Positions 1 through 9,700 of a stretch of DNA of 21,037 nucleotides are shown piece by piece. The DNA lies in assembly GCA_037447655.1 (NCBI GenBank), contig JBBHKE010003586.1:1-21037 (forward strand), in the 5' to 3' direction. How positions within the stretch are numbered: position 1 is the first letter of the stretch; every line of letters begins with the position of its first letter. The notes beneath the pieces were generated by a model that saw nothing but the letters and a program-made list of their open reading frames with translations, did not search any database and had not been told where the DNA came from. The position numbers and the translations under genes are program-made. Source of the DNA: Zygnema cylindricum (taxonomy: Eukaryota; Streptophyta; Zygnematophyceae; Zygnematales; Zygnemataceae).

Positions 1-255
1 AGGGAGAGGGAGAGGGAGAGGGAGAGAGGGGGAGAGCAGGAGAGGGGGAGAGGGGTAAAAAAGATGCTGAGAGAAAGAGAGGAATAGGGGATGAAGGGAA
101 GAAGAGAAGAAGGAAAGAGGGGGGGAAAGGGAGATGAGGGGGGAAGAGAGGGGGAAGGGGGAGGGGGAAGGGGGGTTGAAGGGGGGAGGGAAAATGTGAG
201 GGGCGGGGGGAGAGGGAGGGGAAGGGGAAGGGGAGAGGGAGGGAGAGAGAGGAAA
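1..255. repeat. Purine-rich GA/GGGA tract
   Basis: A nearly pure A/G stretch runs from the window edge to about 255 (GAGAGGGA, GGGGAAGG and similar), with very few pyrimidines. It is low-complexity and noncoding. It resembles the tract at the other window end. Confidence 0.9.
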
Positions 256-847
256 AGTTGAGATAAGCAAGTATATTTAGGTTAACATAGAAAGAGATCG
301 TGAAACTTTTTGCAATAGAGCTTAAAAAGATCTAATGACAATACTTTTTAGTATAAGTTACTACAAAAATCTTAAAATTAGAATAAAAACAAGAAGATTT
401 TTTTTTTTATGTGGAATGCATAAAATAACACTTCCTATGTCGCACCAATTTAGGTCAAAAATCAGATTTAAAAAAAATACAAGGTTATGGCAATAGTTTT
501 TTAAGGAGACAACAGCATTTCAAATTTTAAAAATTTTAACATTTTTTTATTTACAATTTTACCTGAGTGAGGATAATAGGATTTGTGACCTATTATGTTT
601 TCATCCAATCACTAATATGCTAAATTGACGATGGTTTTTCCTTTTATTTTTAGGAATGATATTAACTCCAAAGACAACATTAACGAGGACGCCAAGAGAA
701 TGGGAGCTTTTTATGACCGTTGACGTTTTCTTTTGTTTTTTTTTTTTGGCGGTCCATTCAAATTTTTGTTTTGTCCTGAACAGTCTGTACGGTACTGTAC
801 GGAAGCCCCAAAATAAAAGGACGGACGCGTTCATCTTTGCTGGAGAG
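256..847. other. A+T-rich DNA, nothing recognised
   Basis: No gene, RNA or element was recognised. Short open frames here have low-complexity Lys- or Phe-rich products. A GTAC-rich palindrome (TACGGTACTGTACGG) lies near 788; similar ones occur near 1318 and 2122. Confidence 0.5.
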
Positions 848-1069
848 TACGCCGTGTATCACTATTAGTGTTAATATTTTTTTCGCCACTTAAAACATCT
901 TTTCTCCGTACACACCTGTCCGATTTTCAATTTGAGACCGCCAATCGAAAGCTGAGAATCTTACCTTTCAATCGCAACCGTCAGATCTACAATCTGACAA
1001 GTGTGTACGGAGAAAAGATGTTTTAAGTGGCGAAAAAAACCTTGATGCTAATAACGATTCACGGTGGTA
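848..1069. mobile_element. Fold-back MITE, copy 1
   Basis: The arms 877-915 and 1001-1039 are perfect 39-bp inverted repeats containing CGCCACTTAAAACATC. Beyond them the ends read TACGCCGTGTATCACTATTAG and, on the other strand, TACCACCGTGAATCGTTATTAG, the terminal motif shared by other elements here. There is no coding capacity. TA flanks suggest a Tc1/mariner (Stowaway-like) element; this is an inference. Confidence 0.8.
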
Positions 1070-1459
1070 CCATTTGGAATGAGGATCACTTTAAACAGTT
1101 CCAACCGTCGTACGGCAGACCCTGTCGGGTCGGGAAGCAGAATTTAAATGGACCATGGAAATCCGCTCTAACATTTTTTAGTCTTGGTCCGGTCAATCTT
1201 GGGTCATACGACGGTCCCCGATATCTGGTCAGAATCGCGTAGCAAGACCGAATCCGTACAAGATGCGCCATAGGTTTAGAGATGTCATAGGTACAGCTAA
1301 TAATCCAGAAAACCATGTACGGTACAGTACACCACAGGATCGTCATTTGAGTTTATCAAAATGGAGAAGGTTCAATTTCCAAAAAAACGCCATGTACAAA
1401 ACATGATTAAACTTCAGTTGATCTCACTTATTCCAGGTATTTCCTGACCTAAAATTATA
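1070..1459. other. Intergenic DNA, nothing recognised
   Basis: This stretch has more G+C than its surroundings, with no conserved coding pattern on either strand. Small open frames overlap on opposite strands without family resemblance. A GTACGGTACAGTAC palindrome lies near 1318. Confidence 0.4.
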
Positions 1460-1603
1460 GCTCAGTGTACATAACATTATTTAAGTAAATGACATACAGC
1501 AAGCACCTCAAAATACATAATTTAGTGTGGTTAATTATGTTAAAGGTAACCATTCGCTTAACTCTATTAATCGAATGGAGCTACAGCAGATTGCAGTTGG
1601 TCA
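1460..1603. mobile_element. Degraded, truncated 197-bp-family MITE
   Basis: The segment TACATAATTTAGTGTGGTTA and the end ACTCTATTAATCG...GGAGCTA resemble the right half of the elements at 18191 and 18390. The left end is not recognisable. Confidence 0.5.
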
Positions 1604-1648
1604 ACATGGCGGCGGTTGCTTACGAATTCTTCAGAATCTTGACCAAAT

Positions 1649-1903
1649 CTACACCGTGAATCGCAATTAGGGTTAATAATTTTTTCTCAACATCTTTTTT
1701 TTCTTTATTGTTTTTTTCGCCACTTAAAACATCTTTTCTCCGTACACACTTGTCCGATTTTCAATTTGAGACCGCCAATCGGAAGCTGGGAACCTTACCT
1801 TTCAATCGCAACCGTTAGATCCACAATTCGACATGTGTGTACGGAGAAAAGATGTTTTAAGAGGCGAAAAAAACATGAACACTAATAGCGATTCACGGTG
1901 TAG
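1649..1903. mobile_element. Fold-back MITE, copy 2 (complete)
   Basis: The termini are CTACACCGTGAATCGCAATTAG and its near-exact inverse ending GCGATTCACGGTGTAG. Inner arms CGCCACTTAAAACATC and GATGTTTTAAGAGGCG flank TCTCCGTACACAC, as in copy 1, and the middle segment around 1755-1825 is about 90% like copy 1. The ends fit TA-CACCGTG...CACGGTG-TA, which suggests TA target-site duplication. Confidence 0.85.
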
Positions 1904-2329
1904 TTAAAACATGCCGTACAGCGTTATCGTTTGTCACATTGTAGATGTAGACGTAAAAACGAAAGCTCGCATCAATTTCCTTTTCCTCAAATTACGGAAT
2001 CCCGAATCCCACGCGCCACACGATGACATCACCAAATGAGACGAATCGACGACTGAAACAATAATTCTAGAAATCGTTATCTCTAGAATCAAAATCTTCC
2101 TTTCAAGATAACGAAAGGCAGGTACAGTACCGTACCGTAAATAAATTGATTCTTGAAACAGCTATTTCCAAATTCCACCACTCCTCTCTTCCGACAAAGA
2201 GGCAGCACCACCTACCACCGACCACCAATCAAAAATTCCAAAACTCGTCATTTCGAACTTCCACTCTACGCCCTTCCCCTCCGACTTTATTCTCCATTTC
2301 CAATTTGACAATTTCCCGCTCAACAGTAA
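1904..2329. other. Unassigned intergenic DNA
   Basis: No gene was recognised. A C-rich stretch around 2170-2290 could encode a Ser/Thr/Pro-rich peptide on the plus strand but has no family resemblance. It could equally be leader-like DNA. Confidence 0.3.
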
Positions 2330-2601
2330 CTGCACTGTACTTTATTCAGTTTTTCTACGTACACACATGTCCGATTCCGGTTTGAAAACCGCCTCGGAAG
2401 GCGAGGATCGCACTTTTCATTGCAACCGTCAGATTAACAATCGGACGTGAGTACGAAAGTAAGTTGATTTTAGTGGCGAAAAAACATTGACGAGGATCTC
2501 ACTTTCCATCGCCACCTTCGGATCGATAATCCGACATGTGTACCGAATAAAGTTGATTTTAGCGGCGAAAAAAACATCGATACTAATAGGGATACACAGT
2601 G
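2330..2601. mobile_element. Fold-back MITE, copy 3, degraded and internally duplicated
   Basis: It contains CGTACACACATGTCCGATT and GGCGAAAAAAACATCGATAC and ends ACTAATAGGGATACACAGTG-TA, all related to copies 1 and 2. The right part is duplicated: GATTTTAGTGGCGAAAAAAC near 2466 and GATTTTAGCGGCGAAAAAAA near 2554. The left end is uncertain. Confidence 0.65.
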
Positions 2602-3080
2602 TACCGATCGATTATTTAGGGTTTAATATATGGTATTTACTATAATTTTGAAAAATGGAACCGAGGTTCCTTAGAGAAAGTCAAAAGTAAAACACAAAAT
2701 TTCAACACTATATTATGATGGCTCCCTCACAAGTGAAAAATTATTTTTAAGAGAATACAAACAAGATTTTTGACGAATATAACAACAAATGTAACAACTT
2801 TGTTTATAACAAATGTATGACAAATATTTATGATGTACCTTACTTCAAAAAAAAAAAAAAAAACCCAACTAGATACGATCTGATTAGATTAGGTATGAAA
2901 CTAAATATGCTTCTAAGGCATAGAAAGGGAAATATGTCGTGGTCTCTATTTCTGGTTTGAAATAGTCTTCCATACAACTCCAATATTTACAAATACTTTG
3001 GTGGTACATAATTCCTGCCTGAAAAAATACCATAAGGGACTCCCGAAAGCCTAAAATACGAACTTAAAAACAAAGAAATA
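2602..3080. other. A+T-rich DNA, nothing recognised
   Basis: It contains an A17 run near 2847 and no recognisable gene. A telo-box-like TTTAGGGTTTA lies at about 2615. Confidence 0.4.
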
Positions 3081-3088
3081 GGATGGTT

Positions 3089-3115
3089 CCGTTCAATCCT
3101 CGAAGACTTTGTATA
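3089..3115 (-). pseudogene. Short extra copy of the MCM9 3' end
   Basis: On the minus strand it reads GTC TTC GAG GAT TGA ACGG. This matches the last codons of MCM9 (EFED stop) and the following bases, at a second site about 500 bp beyond the real stop. Confidence 0.55.
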
Positions 3116-3175
3116 TATCGAAAACTCATAAACGAATTAAAATAGAAAAGGAAAGTAAAAACGGTATAGTTTTGT

Positions 3176-3275
3176 TCAATTTTCCGAGTCTTCCGTATCA
3201 TCTCTAATATTCGTCAGTCTCCCATTTCCAGTCGCCCTTGGTATTGTGAATATATTTTTTGGAACCTTGAGGACT
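3176..3275 (-). pseudogene. Extra copy of the MCM9 terminal exon tail
   Basis: Translated on the minus strand it gives a 28-residue tail starting PKNIFTIPRATGNGRLTN and ending EDSEN stop. The real exon has [18 protein letters not shown]...EEFED stop. The lengths are equal, there is no frameshift, the stop is in register and 16 of 28 residues are identical. No acceptor that I can see joins it in frame to the preceding exon, so it is probably a relic. Confidence 0.7.
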
Positions 3276-3308
3276 CGCCAAAAAACCTATAAACGAACTA
3301 AAAAAAAG

Positions 3309-3586
3309 ACGAGAGTGAGAGGGGGGAAGAGAGGGAGAGAGAGAGAGAGGAGAGAGAGAGCGAGAGGGAGAGAGAGAGAGCGAGAGAGGGAGAGAGAGAG
3401 AGGAGAGAAGAGAGAGAAAGAGAGAAAGAGAGAGAGAGAGAAAGCGAGAGAGAGAGAAAGAGAGAAATAACGAGGGGGGGAGAGAGAGAGAGAGGCAGAG
3501 AGAGAGACAGAGAGAAAGAGACAGAGAGAGGGACAGAAAGAGAGACAGAGAGAGAGGGGGGGGGAGAGAGATTGAGAGAGGAGAGC
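3309..3586. repeat. GA microsatellite between MCM9 tail copies
   Basis: About 275 bp of GAGAGA/GAAAGA lie on the plus strand, that is CT on the MCM9 strand. It starts six bases past the MCM9 stop and separates the real tail from its copy. Ser-Leu or Arg-Glu open frames in it are artefacts of the repeat. Confidence 0.9.
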
Positions 3587-3591
3587 TCCGT

Positions 3592-3791
3592 TCAATCCTC
3601 AAATTCTTCGGGATCATCGATCTCATTTGTCAGTCTGGCATTTATAGTCACCCTTGGGATCGTAGATAAAGTTTTTGGGAGTTGAGATGCGGTCGGTGAA
3701 TCTGAGCCGTTGGATGGCTCCATTGTTTCAGAGATTTTGTCGAGAGATAACAAATCCAGTTGACCGAGGATTGCTTGTTCTTGTTCAATAT
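3592..3791 (-). CDS. MCM9: MCM9 terminal exon with stop codon
   Basis: The exon encodes residues 607-671, starting [16 protein letters not shown], then a Ser/Thr/Pro-rich stretch, and ending [11 protein letters not shown] before TGA (3594-3592). The start matches family YxxQ..ILEKL, after which plant-type proteins also end. The acceptor is CCTTTTCAG/AT. Six bases beyond the stop begins a ~275-bp pyrimidine (CT) tract on this strand, so the 3' UTR must be very short or must cross it. The last part of this exon recurs in two partial copies downstream. Confidence 0.9.
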
Positions 3792-6700
3792 CTGAAAAGG
3801 GGAATTAAGGAAGCTGTTTCAACTTCTAGCCCCAAAAAGAAAAAATAACCATTTTGTTTTCTAAATTTACAGAATTTATTCCTCTTAACTTCCATACTGC
3901 ACCATTTATTCATTCCACTTATAGGGTAATAATATGAGCGCTATAACTGGCAACATAGTAATAGTACAGAAAAGTGTACTATTAATACGTTTTCTGTACG
4001 GTTACTGTCCAGTATCTCCAGTAATAGTGCTCGTATAATTACCCTAAAGACCCTAAGAACATAAGAAAAACTTGTGCAAATGTGAAATTAATATGAAAAC
4101 GATAGTTTATGGTTGAATGACGTGACGTTATGTTGTCTCCTTGTAAAATTTGCTGTTGTTAATAACTATTCCGTGGTTCAAGGATAAAATAAGAAAGTGG
4201 AGAAAAAAAGAAAGTGCTTCCAATTATCCAACAAACGATAACAAAACAAGAAAGCAAAAGAATAAAAATACATCTGAAACGAAAGCTGATCAAATCACAA
4301 ACGAAAAAAAAAAAAAAAACCATAAAGAAACCATTAAGGAAAAAGGAAATGAAGCATACATTCAGCTCCAGGATCTTCTGCAAATCCTTCATGAAGTGTC
4401 GAAACCGAACTGTCTAAAAGAGTCGAACCGGTAAACATCGACCTTTCAACACACAAAATGGCCGCAATGGCGTCCATAACTTCAACTTTATTTCGAAACA
4501 TCAATCGGGCGTGGGCTGTAAAACAGAAAGTATAGTAAAAGTAGTTTCAGATGAGGAAATAGAATGGACTAAATATGTATTCAAAAATTTGCTAAAGCTG
4601 TTTCGGATGAGGAAACAGAGTGGACTTAATATGTATTCAAAAATAGTTGTTTCAGATGAGGAAATCGAACGGACTTAACATGTATTCGGAATGTATTTCA
4701 GAGGGGGAGAATCATTCAATATCTCATAGTCGAGTATTAAAAAATTGTCTATGGGACAAACAGTGATAGGTGCCTCAATTTGCCACTTTTTAAAATGTTT
4801 GGGAACTCAATGAACTTCGGCTGTTACCCAAACTGTTGAAATAGTTCAAGAGACTTTTTATTTTTTCTTTTTTTTTTAAGAAAAGAGGAGAATATTACTC
4901 ACCTTGAGAGAGTCTGATGAGACTTTCGAGCATTCGAATGGTTGTCCTTGCTGCATGGAAAACCAATTTAACGGATTTAATCATTAAAATTAAACTGTGA
5001 ACTGGTAAACTACACTGCCCATCGCTATTAAAGTTAATCACTCTAATTCGAGTAAGTTTTTTTATGTCCCAGAAAGATAAATTAATGTTAACAACACTAT
5101 TGACGTAAGACAATTGCCACGTTGCAAAACGTAATTTTGCGAAGTTTATTCTAATAAAGTGTTAACGCTAATAATTCACCAATCCTAATAGTGATGGGCA
5201 AAGTACATCTAAAAAACGACAAAAAAAAGCCACACAATCACTTCAAAAATTGAAGTACCTTTAAGCAAAACAGTTTTGCTGGAAACAGTTATCATTTTCA
5301 ACTCCTGTTCGATCCAGCCTATACTAATGAAAATACTAATAACACTCTTTATAATACAAAAATCAGAGGATTGGAACCAATTCACCATTTAGGGTAAAGT
5401 TATCCTATTACTAGGGCATTGAACAAGAAACTCAGCCCTTTTAACGGCTTTTTTAAAAAAGAACTGAGCCGTTACCAATTCCTTCGAAAAAAAAATCATA
5501 CTTGAGGCTCATGTAAAAATGCAGAAAGAAACAAAAAAAAGAGGTGGAGGAAGGTGGTCTGTAAAATACCTCCATTTTCTCCAATGGAACGCCTCTGAAA
5601 CTGATAATATCGCATGAGAATTGTTTCTGCTTTTTTGCCAAGTTCTGGTTTAAAAGCCTCTTTCACATATTGGATATAACTGCTTGTGGAAAAACACAAA
5701 TCATAGTTTATTAGTACAACATGAATTGTTATTAGTGTGAATAACACTAATTTGGTGCCGATTTTTGTTGCCTCTGACTACAAAATAGCATTATGAATTT
5801 CATTATACTAATTGTTTTTTTTTCTTAGCGTTAATTCTTTAAACGGTTCAAAAACGACCACATCATTGGAAAATGGATAACACTAATATAATCAGAAATA
5901 AGAAAAATAAATAAGATAACACCCAAGCTGATAATTTCCTTACTCTAATAATGATTCATGGTGTAGAGTAACATTTTCAGCTATTTGCAAAAACTTTCGA
6001 ACTGGGAAATATCGTGATACTCGACAATATTTTATATTCTCGAAGATACTAAATCAACATTCGCAGACAAACTCCAAAATGAGCATCTCTAAAGTACGAG
6101 TTGAATTGAAAGGAAGCAAAATTTAACAAAATGAAACAAAAATCGAACAAAACTGAACAGATTTAACTGCAAAGCTGTACATGCGGTAAATGGAAATTAA
6201 AAAAGATGATAAAAACAGATGTGAGGGATGCATATATTTAAAATAAAACAAGTGTAAATGCTTAAGATAAACTGTGAACCTAAAAATTGGACTTCACCCC
6301 TTACAAAAAACGACAACTCGTAGACAATGACGGCATAGCAAAAGGAGAAATTAAGGCTTTCAAGTGTATTTGGGTCCCTGCTAGAAGACGTTTGTCACAG
6401 GGTGACAGCAACGATTCTTCGAATAAGATATAAAAATACATTTTATAGGTTTTGCATCATTGTTTTTAAGAAGGCAGGGTATGTTTAAAGTAAATATGGT
6501 CATCTTTAACCAAGAGAAAAGGTAATCAGAAACTGAAAATAAAATGTACAAGTCACAGTTATCTACAAGTGTATCGTTATTAGCGTAAATGACACACTAT
6601 CGGTGCTCCAAAATTTTACCCCTCAAACCTAAAATAGTATCAATAACACTTCTTGTTTTTTTCTTATTTCTAATTCCTTAATTGTTCCGGAAAAAGTCAC

Positions 6701-9700
6701 GCAGTTCGCAACGGAATTAGAATTAATAACACTAATACAAACCCCATGCTAATATTTTTTTTACTTTAATAGCGATTCACGTTGTACCTTTGTAACATTA
6801 ACAATGTCCAAAATTTAGCGTAAGGATCGTCCTCATCCTCCACAACATCGTTGCCTTTTGCATGCTGTGGAAAAAAACAGTATTACCAAAAGAGCCTTTC
6901 ATTCACATAATCATAAAGAGTTATCTTCTAACAATAGCTTGTCAAGTTTTGGAAGCTCTAAAATACTACTTTTGTTTGACATCAGTACTGGACCTTATGA
7001 TAAAATTCTTCCTTAAAATGTGGACAAGGCTCAAGTAGCCGTGACTACCCTCACATTTGAAGTGCAATATTTGATGTGGAAATTTTGACAGAGTGAAGGC
7101 TAGCAGAAAGGTGAGACTGTTGTGAAAACCAACCTCATTGAAAATGTGATAAGAAACAGAAAGGTGGGATGGTTGTAAAATCTAACCTCATTCAAAATGT
7201 GATAAGAAACAGAACGGTCCCATTCAGGGTTTGGTAGATCCCGTATTACCAAAACAACATCGAAACGGCTTAAAAGAGGTGCAGAAATTGAAGTGTTCAC
7301 TGCCAGAGCTGCATTAAGAATAAGAAAAGGAGTAAGAATAACAAAAGGAGTAAGAATAGGAAGAATAGCAGAGCCCATATTGAAGTGAACCGAGAGAGGA
7401 TACTTTTAGGGTGAACCAAGGGAGCTGATGTTAAGGTAAAACAGGAGACAGTGAATTTCAAGTGTATAGGAGCCCGGTGTATAGGGTAAAATAGGAGAGT
7501 GTATAACAAAGTTAAACAGGAAAGTGTATTTTAAGTAAAATGGGAGAACCCGTTTTCAAGATATAACAAGAGAGTCCACATTAAGAGAAAGGAGAGGGGG
7601 CATATTTTTAGGTGAGAACTGGAATGTAAAATAAGAGTCATCGGAGTATTAAGTGCAAAATTTGCATGTTTATCTTAACATATTCTCATATATTAGTTAT
7701 CTTATTATTAGTTTAAAGTACAAACAGGGAGGACCACATGGGTTCAGGATATAAGTTGACTAAGGAAGCAGAAGGAATACAAAGGACAGAAAAAATGGGA
7801 AAGGCACAAGGAAGGCAGAAGGAAAAAGGAAAAAAACAAAAACTAAACGCTAACATGAAAGACTCTTTACTTGTTTGTAATACTTGGCACAGAACTAGCT
7901 GTGGCCTAACTATGAATTACAATAACTCGATACAATTATTACTGTCAATCTCAGGGATTGTGGATTTAAAGATACATCAAATGAATGTCAAGAGAGCAGT
8001 CTTGAATAGCAAACTTGAAGAAGAATTGTTCAATTACAACCTGAAGGATATGTGGATCCTTGATGACTTAAAAAGGTACGGAAACCTTGCAGTTTTAACC
8101 TAAAAACAGATTACTGGTTTCCCCACCTAAGACTATGATGAGCGGTGACTGTTCGTATAAAAGGAAAGGCCTTAAACATTGATTTCCACTGACAGAATCT
8201 GGACAGTTTTTATTAGAAGAGGGGAAAAAGAGGGACCTTCGCCTCCTCCGTCATACAGTACAGCACGCATCACCTGTTATAGTTGATTGTGATGTATTTT
8301 GATGTTTTGGAGGAATGAAGTACCGTAATCCGTATTCGTATTCGTATTAGAATTTATTTTCTTGTATTTTTATGAAGAATTTGAAGTGCTATTGAGACCA
8401 GAATATAATCTGCTTATCTCCATGACCAGCGTATCAGAAAAATATGTTATGAGAAATACGACTTAGTGTGGCCAATTGGTTTTGACATTAATGACAAGGA
8501 ATCTTGCAGTTGAACATTGAAGGAAAAACAGCCTTTAACTGTGGTTTAGAATCAGTACATTGTTCAGGATCATATTGACCCTTAGGATTTGTAACAGCGA
8601 AGACTGTTGCTCTCGTGTTTAATGTTGTTACAAGGCCAGCCTGCAAACCAGATAAAAAGGAGAAAGTTAACAAAATCATTGCTAAAAAAATCAGCTAAAA
8701 AATCAGCTATACCTTGTTTTAAAAGAAAGGTCAGATGTAGTCAAATGGCAATGCAGAATGTAATTCACATGTAAAAATCTTCTAATCGACAGTGCTCGTT
8801 ATGTCTACGAGTATAGTTTAAGATACACACAAGATAACTTCTGTTTGTACATGAAATGCAGCCCATTTTGGACAAATTGAGTAACTCATAGTATTTTTCT
8901 GTCGATAGGAGGTTAAAGTTATGCTGGTATCAATCGCTTAAACTCGATCAATAAAACAATGTGTGTTATTCGTTAACTTTATGTCTTTGAAGGTCCTTAC
9001 CTTTGCCACACTAATTGTCTGCTGCTCCATTGCTTCCAATATGGCACCCTTATCGGCTGGACGAATGCTGCCCAAAAAAAAAAAACATGTTTTCCTTGAG
9101 TTTCGTCTCTTACTTTAGCAACAAAACGCAGAAAAAAGAAAAAAACTCAATGGCAAGTGAAGGTAGAAAATAATCATGATTCTCCAATTAAAATCGTGTA
9201 TGTTAGTGAAAGTCGTCTGGTGTGATTTGGTGTAAAATATGTCGGATAAAATTCATGAAGTTGTTCCTGAATACTTCTCAAGCACATTATTTTACGGGCC
9301 GTGGTACACAGTGCAGCTTAAAATCCCACCCTGCTTCCTTTTCCTGGTTTAATTATCAGGTATTTAAAAAGCAAATGGTTTGCCTATTGCCCAAACCAGA
9401 TTTTGCCTGTCCTCTTCCTTAATTATCTCATAACATTGGGAAAGAAGTTAGTTTAGCTGTTTATTAGCTACACTGAATCGCTATTAGCGTAATAACACGA
9501 ATTTGGTGCCAATTTTTTCTGGCACCCAGAAAATAAAATACCACTAATAACACTAGTTGTCTTTTTCTTGATACTAATTTGATAAGTGGTTACAAATCGT
9601 CCACATGGCTCGAGCTCAAATTTTCATTATTTACAGTAAAATAAACCTTAGGCTAAATATTTCTTAACGATAATAGCAATTCACGGTGTAGTTTCAAAAT

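Noticed and set aside
2146-2385. Ser/Thr/Pro-rich plus-strand frame as a gene start
   Set aside because: There is no conserved motif, it runs into a decayed MITE, and no continuation exon was seen.
3204-3626. Long Ser/Leu-rich open frames across the GA tract
   Set aside because: They are dinucleotide-repeat artefacts (CT read as Ser-Leu, GA as Arg-Glu). The frame differs from that of the MCM9 tail and its copy.
4150-4434. Lys-rich plus-strand open frames
   Set aside because: They overlap the conserved MCM9 exon at 4360-4515 on the other strand and have no family resemblance.
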